In this document: one piece after another, positions 1 to 6,217 of the stretch
How positions within the stretch are numbered: the first letter of the stretch is position 1
Layout of the letters: every line of letters starts with the position of its first letter
The notes under the pieces: generated by a model
What the model was told of the DNA's origin: nothing
The model's database searches: none
The model's input: only the letters and a program-made list of their open reading frames with translations
Origin: Cenarchaeum sp. SB0662_bin_33
Lineage (GTDB): Archaea; Thermoproteota; Nitrososphaeria; Nitrososphaerales; Nitrosopumilaceae
NCBI GenBank assembly: GCA_009840065.1
Contig: VXON01000042.1
Location: 1-7,073, forward strand
DNA: 7,073 nt
Reading direction: 5' to 3'
Made by a program: the position numbers and the translations under genes

Positions 1-143
1 ACAATGCCTGGATACTGGCACGCCACATGTTTGAAAGGGATAACAGAATCACCATGCAGATCACGCTAAAGATATTCTCTAGGTATTTGGATGTGTTCTC
101 CAAGGAATCTATCCGGCGCGTCGTCCCGTCCGACCCTGGCTAA
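1..143 (+). CDS. C-terminal end of an unidentified protein (possibly transposase), cut by window start
   Basis: From base 3 an open frame gives 46 codons ending in TAA at 141-143. It begins NAWILARHMFERDN and ends ESIRRVVPSDPG. The third positions are rich in G/C like those of the real genes nearby, and the other two plus frames hit stops within the first 65 bases, so this looks like real coding sequence whose start lies before the window. The segment is basic with alternating hydrophobic residues (ITMQITLKIFSRYLDVF), suggesting an alpha-helical tail. An N-[AL]-W-x-L pattern occurs near the C-terminus of many DDE transposases of the IS4/ISH3 type, so a transposase tail is one guess, but I do not recognise the family. 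Its last bases overlap the end of an opposite-strand reading frame (109-570). Confidence 0.4.
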   Translation, partial: NAWILARHMFERDNRITMQITLKIFSRYLDVFSKESIRRVVPSDPG

Positions 144-279
144 CGCATGCCTTTGCCATGGGAACCCGGACGTAGCGCCATTCTGCGCACGTCTTTTTAC
201 GGCGACCATTATTCTGCATGCATTGATACTCAGATGAGTCTACTAAATAGATATTGTCTCGGATGGACGACACTCGGCA

Positions 280-296
280 ATGTGATTTCATCACAT
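280..296. other. Short palindrome ATGTGAT-3-ATCACAT
   Basis: Perfect 7-bp arms at 280-286 and 290-296 separated by TTC. It resembles a dyad operator half-site arrangement but lies inside the weak reading frame at 109-570, far from any recognised start codon. It is probably coincidental. Confidence 0.3.
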
Positions 297-512
297 CTGG
301 ACGCACCCCATGCGCACATTTCCACCTACTGTTTATAGATTGATCTTTATAATGATTAAACACAAAAGACGGGAAAGGTACTACTAGGCAGCTAGGGAGA
401 CCAACGTATTCCATACACAAAAGATGTTGATATGCATGTGAACCCGGCCCGCACATCAAGCCAAACACCCCTAACAGACCTCCCATCCACTCCAAGGAAA
501 AATTGGCTTTTG

Positions 513-567
513 GAGAGTGCTTTGCTTTTTGAAGTTGATCGTACGTAAAAACAATGACGCGTGTGCT
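513..567 (+). repeat. Repeat copy A (direct partner of copy B at 7019-7073)
   Basis: 55 bases align without gaps to 7019-7073 with 47 identities. The eight mismatches fall at repeat positions 3, 8, 31, 41, 44, 48, 53 and 55, and all are transitions. The shared core is TGCTTTTTGAAGTTGATCGT-like. Read on the minus strand, both copies give VIVFT(Y/H)DQLQKAKH, with three of the changes synonymous at third codon positions. The match may extend past the window end at copy B. Confidence 0.85.
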
Positions 568-655
568 AAATTAAAAATTAATGGTTTTTATTCCCAATCA
601 TGGGTGTTTTAAACGATTTTTTGGTATTGAATAGCAATCATTGCTTGTTTATCGT

Positions 656-681
656 ACTTCAAAAAGCAAAACACTTTCGAA
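656..681 (-). repeat. Repeat copy C (inverted; perfect 26-bp match to 7016-7041)
   Basis: The reverse complement of these 26 bases is identical to 7016-7041 and matches copy A (513-535) at 21 of 23 positions. Read on the plus strand it gives LQKAKHFR in the frame that corresponds to copies A and B, within an ORF with ATG at 600 and stop at 708-710. Outside the core, copy C diverges sharply from the others on both sides. Confidence 0.85.
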
Positions 682-807
682 TTCCTCAAAATGCAACACC
701 CACCAATTAATTTTGTTGTTGTATTGTATTGTATTGTTTTGAACTATTACGCACACTACCGAGAACCAAAATTTGATACGCATAGCACTGTAACATTATT
801 TGTGCTC
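682..807. other. Non-coding gap with (TTGTA)3 microrepeat
   Basis: This AT-rich stretch follows the DUF35 gene on the minus strand. It contains three tandem TTGTA units (719-733) followed by a degenerate TTGTT (734-738). I see no strong hairpin or minus-strand T-run that would mark the operon terminator, and no RNA gene. Confidence 0.5.
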
Positions 808-1125
808 CTAGCCATGGTCCGGTTCAAATTCAAAGAATGGAACACCACCATCAATACCACATCTGGCGATTCGGACGGGCGAGCCCTCTGCGCACCAGGA
901 AAGCAACCGGCCCATGATGTGTATCTCTCCCACGCGGCAGATGCAAAATATGATGCCGTCCCGGGAAGAGTACTCTGTGAGTGTTCCATGTGTTGTATGT
1001 GGTACCAACTCTGTCGCAGAGAAGCACTGGTTACAGAGATGCAGATGCGGCCACACAACAATCTTACAGTTGTGACAATATGCGACACAAAACTCACCCC
1101 TCTGAAGACGTTCCTCAAAACTCAT
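808..1125 (-). CDS. DUF35 (zinc ribbon + OB-fold) partner protein of thiolase
   Basis: A 105-residue protein. The N-terminus (MSFEERLQRGEF) leads into a zinc ribbon with cysteines C17, C20, C31 and C34 (YCHNC...LCNQC), followed by an OB-fold-like segment (GTLTEYSSRDGIIFCICRVGEIHIMGRLL) running to the end. This is the architecture of the DUF35/ChsH2-type proteins that bind archaeal and SCPx-like thiolases and are thought to shuttle or shield acyl-CoA. The ATG at 1125 was chosen because it overlaps the thiolase stop by 4 nt (ATGA) and gives the usual family N-terminus; upstream in-frame codons lie inside the thiolase gene. It is somewhat shorter than typical DUF35 proteins (about 130 residues), mostly at the C-terminus. 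It is the last gene of the LLM-thiolase-DUF35 operon. Confidence 0.85.
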   Translation of the reverse strand: MSFEERLQRGEFCVAYCHNCKIVVWPHLHLCNQCFSATELVPHTTHGTLTEYSSRDGIIFCICRVGEIHIMGRLLSWCAEGSPVRIARCGIDGGVPFFEFEPDHG

Positions 1126-2222
1126 CTCTGCATCACTGCCACCATGGATGATGTGCCCGCTGCGGACATTCCATGTGTCACACCAGTGCACGCATCTGAC
1201 ACCTGTCGGTCTTTGGCCTCTCCCCGGAGTTGTCTGAATATCTCTACAGTCTGCGATATACCCGTGGCACCTAGTGGATGGCCTGAACCAAGAATTCCGC
1301 CCCGGGGGTTCACCCTGCGGCTACCTGTTGAATACAAGTCATGTGCATATGAGGCACCCTGTCCATACTCTGCAATCTGGAGTGCCTCGGTTGCCATAAT
1401 CTCGCATACTGAGAAGGCATCATGCACCTCGACCACATCGATCATGGCAGGTGTAATATCTGCAGTTCTATAAGCATCTGTAGCCGCCCTCCTAGCAGAG
1501 TCTATACGGTCGTATCTGGAGTATCTTCCAAATGCTGCAGACAGTACGCACTGTGACATACCCCTAATCCAGACTATGTCATCTGTAATTGCCTGGCACG
1601 TCTGTTCATCGGCTATCAGTATGGCGGCCCCGCCCGCACACGCCCTCGAGCAGTCCCAAAGGCGTAGGTCCGCAGTCACCTCCTTTGACTGCATTACGTC
1701 GGCGGGCGTGCATGTGTATCCGTACAGGGCATCAGGATTGTCTGCCGCAAGAGAGTGGTTCTTTGCCGCAACTGCGGATATGGACTCGGCCGGGACATCA
1801 TGGCGGCGTTTGTAGGACTTTGTGAGTATGGAGCCCCAGTATATGGGGCTTTGAAACTGCCCCCTGGATACATCCCAGTCTAGTAGGTTGCCGGGACTGT
1901 TTGGCAGCTCGGCGCCCACCACCAGCATTGATCTGGCCAGTCCGGCTTTTATGTAGGAGTATGCTGCCATTACTGCACTGCCCCCCGAGCCGCACATACT
2001 CTCCACCGCATGGGATATGCGGGGCTGTATTCCGCACATATCAGAGAGTACGGCTCCCAGATATCGGTTAGTGTCATTTGTTGAGACTAGTATACCATCA
2101 ATTATTGTATTATCCACACTAGACAGAATGGTACTGGCCGCATCAAATAATATCTGCTGTATGGATCTGACATCCATTGTAAATCTAGTCTGGCCCGCCG
2201 CGACTATGCCTACATCAGTCAT
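1122..2222 (-). CDS. Thiolase family protein (archaeal / SCPx-like acetyl-CoA C-acyltransferase)
   Basis: A 366-residue cytosolic thiolase-fold protein. The nucleophile is visible as C77 in ESMCGSGGSA. The second motif VEVHDAF places a histidine at 267, corresponding to the HDCF motif of SCPx-type thiolases, and the GSGHPLGATG glycine loop carries H315. The C-terminal DACTGVTHGMSAAG replaces the usual tail. With Cys and both His retained, it should form or cleave a C-C bond on acyl-CoA (two acetyl-CoA to acetoacetyl-CoA, or a 3-ketoacyl-CoA). Archaeal members work with a DUF35 protein, which is the next gene here. The start ATG (2222) shares its A with the TAA of the upstream LLM gene (TAATG), indicating coupled translation. 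A role in the mevalonate route, in the 3-hydroxypropionate/4-hydroxybutyrate cycle, or in another acyl-CoA pathway cannot be separated from sequence alone. Confidence 0.92.
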   Translation of the reverse strand: MTDVGIVAAGQTRFTMDVRSIQQILFDAASTILSSVDNTIIDGILVSTNDTNRYLGAVLSDMCGIQPRISHAVESMCGSGGSAVMAAYSYIKAGLARSMLVVGAELPNSPGNLLDWDVSRGQFQSPIYWGSILTKSYKRRHDVPAESISAVAAKNHSLAADNPDALYGYTCTPADVMQSKEVTADLRLWDCSRACAGGAAILIADEQTCQAITDDIVWIRGMSQCVLSAAFGRYSRYDRIDSARRAATDAYRTADITPAMIDVVEVHDAFSVCEIMATEALQIAEYGQGASYAHDLYSTGSRRVNPRGGILGSGHPLGATGISQTVEIFRQLRGEAKDRQVSDACTGVTHGMSAAGTSSMVAVMQR

Positions 2223-3166
2223 TATATGGCCGCCAACATCTTAAACGACTCACGTACATCCCCAACCGGATTAAACTGTAATATGGGTTCTGTTACGCCT
2301 GCCCGTCGAGCAGACTGTATGGCAGACCTACATTCCTGCAGAGTACCGCATGCAGTAAGATCATGCAGCATGTCATCGGGTATTAGTTGTGCCACCCTCT
2401 TCAAACCACTACTTTTGTACTCGTTGTATATGCGTCCTGTGATGTCCTCATACCCACATCCGGCCAGAAACCTTCTGTATGTATCCCCCACGGATATGTA
2501 AAAAGCCAGAGTCTGCCGGGCGCGGTCGTACGCAGACTCGGCATCATCGGAGACGGCAGTGATTATCTGGTGTGCAATCTGTATGCGGCGTTCCTGTTGC
2601 ATTATACGTATGGTCTCTTGCAGCTCGTCCAGTGGCCTTAGATAAAATATTACACCATCCGCCAGCTCCCAGGCCAAATGTATCATCCTTCTATTTACCG
2701 CCGCTATATACATCGGTATGCTTTGGCTGTATCGCGATACCAACAATGAAAAGCCTTCGGTATCATATATGCTGCCGGTATGGTCTATTCTTTTACCATC
2801 CATCGCAGACCGTATGATTTGTATGGATTCGCGCATTCTCTGCAGCGGGGCATCATAGGGGTACCCATGTAAATTCTGCACAATCTTTGAGCTGCTGACT
2901 CCCAGACCCAACACAAACCGGCCCCTTGATAATATATCCATGGTTACAGCACCCATGGCCAGTGCGGCAGGGCTGCGCGAGTATATGTTGAGTATGGATG
3001 AGCCAATCTGTCTGCAGCGACTCTGATGCGCCACGGCCGACATTATGCTAAAGCACTCCATTCCCCAGGTCTCGGGCACCCAGATTGAATCATCCCTGCT
3101 GACACTAGATGCGCACCACAACAAATCATCTATGGATAGCAGGGACCCAAGGCTATATGATGTCAT
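2222..3166 (-). CDS. LLM class flavin/F420-dependent oxidoreductase (Mer-like)
   Basis: A 314-residue luciferase-like TIM-barrel protein. Family hallmarks are the early VPETWG stretch (30-35), the SSILNIYSRSPAALAM segment (56-71) and TMDILSRGRFVLGLGVSSS (75-93), where the GRFxLGLGVS block helps bind the flavin or F420 phosphate. The later AAVNRRMIHLAWELADGVIFY segment matches the substrate-barrel region. It most resembles F420-dependent members related to methylenetetrahydromethanopterin reductase. The length is normal to slightly short, and the N-terminus begins late, just before the first strand. The ATG at 3166 follows the aRF1 stop by 46 nt. The stop overlaps the thiolase start, so it is the first gene of a three-gene operon. 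The substrate is unknown. It may supply or remove electrons for an acyl-CoA intermediate handled by the thiolase, which is inference from context. Confidence 0.9.
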   Translation of the reverse strand: MTSYSLGSLLSIDDLLWCASSVSRDDSIWVPETWGMECFSIMSAVAHQSRCRQIGSSILNIYSRSPAALAMGAVTMDILSRGRFVLGLGVSSSKIVQNLHGYPYDAPLQRMRESIQIIRSAMDGKRIDHTGSIYDTEGFSLLVSRYSQSIPMYIAAVNRRMIHLAWELADGVIFYLRPLDELQETIRIMQQERRIQIAHQIITAVSDDAESAYDRARQTLAFYISVGDTYRRFLAGCGYEDITGRIYNEYKSSGLKRVAQLIPDDMLHDLTACGTLQECRSAIQSARRAGVTEPILQFNPVGDVRESFKMLAAI

Positions 3167-3200
3167 ACTAGTGTATCGGATATTATGTTTATTCTAGTGT
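3167..3200 (-). promoter_or_regulatory. Candidate promoter/operator of the LLM-thiolase-DUF35 operon
   Basis: The 46-nt gap after aRF1 holds an AT-rich, TATA-like stretch (AATAAACATAATA on the minus strand, 3181-3193), placed for a nearly leaderless transcript starting at the LLM ATG. It is flanked by a 7-bp direct repeat, CTAGTGT at 3168-3174 and 3194-3200 (plus-strand reading). The repeats could bind a regulator, or the operon could simply be read through from aRF1. Confidence 0.4.
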
Positions 3201-3212
3201 TTTGCTTTGAAT

Positions 3213-4490
3213 CTATGAGTGGCCGGGGTTGTACCTCAGTGTGGATGCCACGCTTCCAAGACTGGAGAGCATGGCGCCATGCTCGCTTTTTCCGGATATA
3301 ATTTCAACGGCCGCACCTATCTTGCTGCATATCAGTGATATGTGCTCTATGATATCCTGCTCTGTAATCTGCATATCCTCTGATTGGCATGAGGGACATG
3401 GCGTGGATGCAAACTCACTCTTTGTTGGAATGACCTTGGATCGCTCCACCATGGCCAGCCGCTCCTTGCCGCACCGCCTGCATGTGGAGACGACCCTGTG
3501 CATGTCTATGTCGTCTGATATCAGTACTGTCTGCGCCACATTGTTTGCTATGTGGCCTAGGACCTCATTCATTCCATATGCGGCCAAGCCTGATCGGCGG
3601 TTTATGTCCATGAAGAGACGCTCCACTAACTTTTTCTCCTCCACCAGTCTAAAGTCGGAGAGTATATCCGAGGACTTGGCAAATGCCTCCCGGACGCCCT
3701 CGGCACCTGAGTATGAGGAATCGATTGTGGCAAGTACCATGTTTTGAAGCCGATACTCAAGATAGTTTCCTTTGAGAAAATCATCCTTTGTGGGGCCGGG
3801 CCCTGACACTATTATGCCCTTTACTTTGTGTATGTCCAAAAACAACTCCTGCGTGGTCTTGCCCACGCGATTAAAGTAGTATGTCAGTTCCATCTCACGA
3901 AGTTTTTGAAAGCGTTTTGCCGACTGACCCCCCTGCCTGTGTTTTCCGGCCACACCAGAACCCGTTTGAGAGAGCACCTCCAGCCTATCGCCAAGTAAGA
4001 GGCCCCACCCGCAGTCCTTGGCATCAATGGCCAAAAATCCTATGGCGTTGTCATCTCGAAGCATACCCCGCAGTATGTCAAGATGAAAGTGATCGTCACA
4101 TCGATACAGGTACTGTTTTAGGTCCTTTATTGGGTCTATCTCGTACGTCTCAAGCACCTCACTGCCTATGGGGCCGCCCTCTTCTGGTGGCAGTGCACCA
4201 CAAAAAACCACAAGCCCGCGCTCGGGTGTCTTTTTGTATAATTTTAGACGCTGTATCACTTTTGCTAGTGCATCCACAACATGGGTTCTAGTCAGATCGG
4301 ACTTTATGTTGGAGGCCGTACCCTGCTCGGACTGCAATACGCTGATCACCTCATGTAGTTGTCTGTTTTTTGGTATGTAGACGGATATGAGCTCGGTACC
4401 TCGCCCCCTCTTTCTGGAGAGATCCTCCAAAAGCTTACGTATGCGATACATCTTGACCGAGTCACGCTTGTCCACCTTTATTGCTCCCAT
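3213..4490 (-). CDS. prf1: Peptide chain release factor subunit 1 (aRF1)
   Basis: A 425-residue archaeal class I release factor that reads UAA, UAG and UGA in the ribosomal A site and triggers peptidyl-tRNA hydrolysis, working with the GTPase aEF1A. The N domain carries TASNIKS with NIKS at 61-64 and YRCDDHF (YxCxxxF) at 129-135, the stop-codon reading elements. The M domain carries GKHRQGGQSAKRF with the catalytic GGQ at 187-189. The C domain carries a Cys4 zinc mini-domain (C337, C340, C365, C368), as in many archaeal homologues. The ATG at 4490 is preferred to a TTG nine bases upstream because it places NIKS at the same position as in eRF1. The gene itself ends in TAG. It is complete and of normal length. 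A promoter lies about 60 nt upstream. Release factor is expected to be essential, which makes this part of the window core genome. Confidence 0.97.
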   Translation of the reverse strand: MGAIKVDKRDSVKMYRIRKLLEDLSRKRGRGTELISVYIPKNRQLHEVISVLQSEQGTASNIKSDLTRTHVVDALAKVIQRLKLYKKTPERGLVVFCGALPPEEGGPIGSEVLETYEIDPIKDLKQYLYRCDDHFHLDILRGMLRDDNAIGFLAIDAKDCGWGLLLGDRLEVLSQTGSGVAGKHRQGGQSAKRFQKLREMELTYYFNRVGKTTQELFLDIHKVKGIIVSGPGPTKDDFLKGNYLEYRLQNMVLATIDSSYSGAEGVREAFAKSSDILSDFRLVEEKKLVERLFMDINRRSGLAAYGMNEVLGHIANNVAQTVLISDDIDMHRVVSTCRRCGKERLAMVERSKVIPTKSEFASTPCPSCQSEDMQITEQDIIEHISLICSKIGAAVEIISGKSEHGAMLSSLGSVASTLRYNPGHS

Positions 4491-4548
4491 AAAATACAAC
4501 CATTAACATACTCAATATGTGGCTATCTAAGATTCCTGCGGGAACATG

Positions 4549-4559
4549 TATAATATAAT
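4549..4559 (-). promoter_or_regulatory. TATA-box candidate for aRF1
   Basis: The minus strand reads ATTATATTATA here, a strong archaeal TATA-like element. A transcript starting about 26 nt downstream (near 4528) would have a leader of roughly 38 nt before the ATG at 4490. No Shine-Dalgarno sequence is evident immediately before the start. Confidence 0.5.
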
Positions 4560-4785
4560 CTCCTGAATGGCTTTTATCCCTTTGTTATGGCGGCCATGCA
4601 AGTGTAGCATCTGCATATGGGGAGTGGTCTTTAATCTAGAAGGGGAGGTACGGCCTGACCCGGTTCTTATGGACATACCTAAAGTCGCGCTTTTGATAAA
4701 CATTATTGGATTGTGCATACTATACCTGCCAGATGTGCATATAGGACAGGCTTGGCTGCCATGTCATAATATTCATCTATAATAT
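4560..4785. other. Intergenic stretch without a supported gene
   Basis: About 225 bases between the aRF1 promoter and the end of dsbA. Short frames exist on both strands: 71 codons on the plus strand at 4567-4782, with a hydrophobic patch VALLINIIGLCILYL, and 63 codons on the minus strand. Neither shows a recognised family or a promoter. I looked for a tRNA T-arm and for box C/D sRNA motifs and saw none convincing. A small membrane protein or an untranslated RNA remains possible. Confidence 0.4.
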
Positions 4786-4808
4786 CCCCAACTCAACGGG
4801 GAAAAATA
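4786..4808 (-). terminator. Possible terminator of dsbA
   Basis: After the dsbA stop the minus strand reads CTATTTTTC and then TCCCC-8-GGGGA, a 5-bp GC-rich stem. A T-run is the usual archaeal termination signal; here it precedes the stem rather than following it, so assignment as terminator is tentative. Confidence 0.35.
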
Positions 4809-4814
4809 GTAAAG

Positions 4815-5468
4815 TCACCCAAACACATCCTGTATCGTACTGACAAATGCCTCATATGGCTGGTTGCCGACTATCTTGACGTGATGTGTACCATTTGTGA
4901 TAATAAACGATGGCGTGGCATCGATTCCAATGTTTTGGGACTCTGTATATGATTTTTGGACATACTCCAAATGCTGTCCGGATGCCACGCAGTCATTATA
5001 TTTGGATATGTCAAGACCGGCATCTAGGGCAAAACCATATAGTGATAGTGGGGTTATCCAGCCGGTCTTTTCGCCAGCCCAATTTTCATATAATATATCG
5101 TGATACTCCCAGTATAGTTGCTGGTCTGCGGCGCAGTGTGATGCCTGGGCAGCCAAAACAGAGTCTTGACCATTTAAGGGAAAATCGTAGAATATTATGC
5201 GCAGCGCGCCGGTATTTACATACTCACCTTTTAAAATGTCAAGTGTGGTTTGATGAAACCTGTAGCAGTGGGTGCACTGGTAGTCCCCCCACTCCAACAT
5301 GGTCAGTGGCGCGTCCGCATCTCCTAGGGGGACGGAGTTCTGTAGGTTGATGATGTCGCTTGAATTATAATCATTTGATGAGCTAAAACTTAGCAGATAA
5401 GTTGTAGATGTGATGACGGCAACCGCCACTATTATTATTATGTATATTTTCACGCATTTCTGATACAA
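4815..5468 (-). CDS. DsbA-like thioredoxin-domain protein, membrane-anchored
   Basis: A 217-residue protein if the TTG at 5468 is used; no ATG occurs before the catalytic domain. A GTG at 5453 would give a cleaner N-terminus (MKIYIIIIVAVAVITSTTYLL), so the true protein may be 212 residues. Either start leaves one hydrophobic signal anchor (about residues 8-26), then a Ser/Asn-rich linker. The thioredoxin domain has PLGDADAPLTMLEWGDYQ leading to the redox pair C65-T-H-C68, an inserted helical region, and the cis-proline loop ATPSF (P186). This matches the Thioredoxin_4/DsbA family, which forms or isomerises disulfides outside the membrane. CTHC differs from the CPHC of E. coli DsbA, so the redox potential may differ. 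It is divergent from the nucleotidyltransferase, sharing a promoter region of about 60 nt. Confidence 0.92.
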   Translation of the reverse strand: MYQKCVKIYIIIIVAVAVITSTTYLLSFSSSNDYNSSDIINLQNSVPLGDADAPLTMLEWGDYQCTHCYRFHQTTLDILKGEYVNTGALRIIFYDFPLNGQDSVLAAQASHCAADQQLYWEYHDILYENWAGEKTGWITPLSLYGFALDAGLDISKYNDCVASGQHLEYVQKSYTESQNIGIDATPSFIITNGTHHVKIVGNQPYEAFVSTIQDVFG

Positions 5469-5470
5469 AA

Positions 5471-5488
5471 AAGGGAATAAATTCCCTT
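5471..5488. promoter_or_regulatory. 18-bp palindrome, candidate operator between dsbA and nucleotidyltransferase
   Basis: AAGGGAAT-AA-ATTCCCTT is a perfect dyad with 8-bp arms and a 2-base centre. It lies 3 nt before the TTG start of dsbA and 3 nt before the TATA-like element at 5491, where a bound dimer could block transcription of dsbA or affect both genes. The symmetry is directly visible; the regulator is unknown. Confidence 0.55.
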
Positions 5489-5490
5489 GT

Positions 5491-5500
5491 ATTTAATTAA
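5491..5500. promoter_or_regulatory. Palindromic TATA-like element serving divergent genes
   Basis: ATTTAATTAA contains the self-complementary TTAATTAA. On the plus strand it lies about 36 nt before the nucleotidyltransferase ATG, predicting a transcript start near 5521 and a leader of about 10 nt. On the minus strand it lies about 27 nt before the TTG of dsbA, predicting a nearly leaderless transcript. Whether one site drives both genes is inference. Confidence 0.5.
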
Positions 5501-5530
5501 GAATATAACCACCCATTATGCATTAAAAAC

Positions 5531-6217
5531 ATGACACAGGCCTTGATTTTAGCCGGCGGCAGGGGGGAGCGACTTCGTCCAATAACAGACTATGTACCAA
5601 AACCCCTAGTGCCATTAGCCAATATACCACTTTTAGAGTGGCAACTACGCTATCTACAGCAGTTTGACATTTATGATGTTGTAATATGTACTGGATATAA
5701 GGCAAAACTAATTCAAAACTTTCTGAGCCGGGGCGGGTATGATCAAGTCCGCATATCGATGGAGAATGAACCGCTGGGAACAGGTGGTGCCATAAGAAAT
5801 GCTGCCACCTACATACATGATGACTTTTATGTATTAAATGGAGATATAATAACTGACATTAATATTAATTCAATAAAACCCAATCATATTGCATCAGTTC
5901 CCATGCGCACCCAGTTTGGTACACTAAAAATTAAAGAAAATAATATAATTGAATTTAAGGAAAAACAGGTAATCAGAGATCAATGGATAAACGCAGGAGT
6001 ATATGGTTTTAAAACGGATGTTTTTGCAGAGCTTCCCATCAGGGGGGATATAGAGAAGACACTCTTTCCTAGATGGGCGCATGCGGGCAGATTAAAAGTC
6101 ACTAAATTTCCCGACTCCCGCTGGTACTCTATAGACTCCTTCAAGGATTTGCAGGAGTGCTCAAGATATGTGTCTGATATAATACCCATTAAAAATCCAT
6201 ATTCAAGTCACTCTTGA
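5531..6217 (+). CDS. Sugar-1-phosphate nucleotidyltransferase (compact NTP_transferase)
   Basis: A 228-residue Rossmann-type enzyme that joins an NTP to a sugar 1-phosphate, giving an NDP-sugar and pyrophosphate. The signature LAGGRGERLRPITDYVPKPL runs from 7 to 26, with G10/R11 and K24 contacting the nucleotide. EPLGTGGAIRNA (80-91) binds base and ribose, and LNGD (D105) is a metal ligand. WINAGVYGF (152-160) binds sugar, IEKTLFP has E175, and D202 in WYSIDSF is the second metal ligand. It has no C-terminal left-handed beta-helix, so it resembles short enzymes such as HddC (heptose 1-phosphate guanylyltransferase) or MurU. The nucleotide and sugar cannot be assigned. The ATG at 5531 is the first start after the TATA element. 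Codon use is visibly more AT-rich than in the minus-strand genes, hinting at recent acquisition. The product probably feeds surface glycan synthesis, but no glycosyltransferase is present here. Confidence 0.92.
   Translation: MTQALILAGGRGERLRPITDYVPKPLVPLANIPLLEWQLRYLQQFDIYDVVICTGYKAKLIQNFLSRGGYDQVRISMENEPLGTGGAIRNAATYIHDDFYVLNGDIITDININSIKPNHIASVPMRTQFGTLKIKENNIIEFKEKQVIRDQWINAGVYGFKTDVFAELPIRGDIEKTLFPRWAHAGRLKVTKFPDSRWYSIDSFKDLQECSRYVSDIIPIKNPYSSHS

Larger units (their letters stand above)
109..570 (-). pseudogene. Start-less 153-codon reading frame containing repeat copy A; unidentified
   Basis: On the minus strand the frame is open from just after a TAA (573-571) down to a stop at 111-109, 153 codons, which is long for AT-rich non-coding DNA. 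The first 30 codons contain repeat copy A and read VIVFTYDQLQKAKH. The first possible starts are a TTG at 495 or an ATG at 486, both after the repeat, so the conserved part lacks an evident start. From the ATG the protein would be 125 residues with a hydrophobic N-terminus (MGGLLGVFGLMCGPG). The second half is basic, with scattered cysteines (RWKCAHG, KKTCAEWRYVR) but no pattern I can assign. It may be a decayed or chimeric gene fragment, or chance. Nothing else in 144-512 looks like a gene. Confidence 0.3.
513..681. repeat. MITE-sized inverted-repeat unit (arms = copies A and C)
   Basis: The left arm 513-535 and right arm 656-678 are inverted copies matching at 21 of 23 positions, both mismatches being transitions. 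After a gap of about six bases the arms show further weak inverted similarity (ACGTAAAAACAATGA against ACGATAAACAAGCAATGA). The interior is AT-rich with no gene except a possible 36-codon ORF at 600-710 on the plus strand, and a small hairpin AGCAAT-C-ATTGCT at 633-645. The size and terminal inverted repeats resemble a miniature transposable element, but I found no target-site duplication. The arms also have a shared coding frame, which argues for gene debris instead. Confidence 0.45.

Noticed and set aside
719..738. Tandem TTGTA units as a possible CRISPR or satellite array
   Set aside because: Only three 5-base units without spacers; a simple microrepeat.
821..832. GGTTCAAATTC resembling a tRNA T-loop
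   Set aside because: It is part of the DUF35 coding sequence and no matching acceptor, D or anticodon arms surround it.
691..1473. 260-codon plus-strand frame across 691-1473
   Set aside because: It lies opposite DUF35 and thiolase, whose motifs and overlaps are clear; its sequence shows no family features and low-complexity cysteine runs typical of antisense frames.
3229..3747. 172-codon plus-strand frame antisense to aRF1
   Set aside because: It is a mirror of the release-factor coding sequence; no independent promoter or motif.
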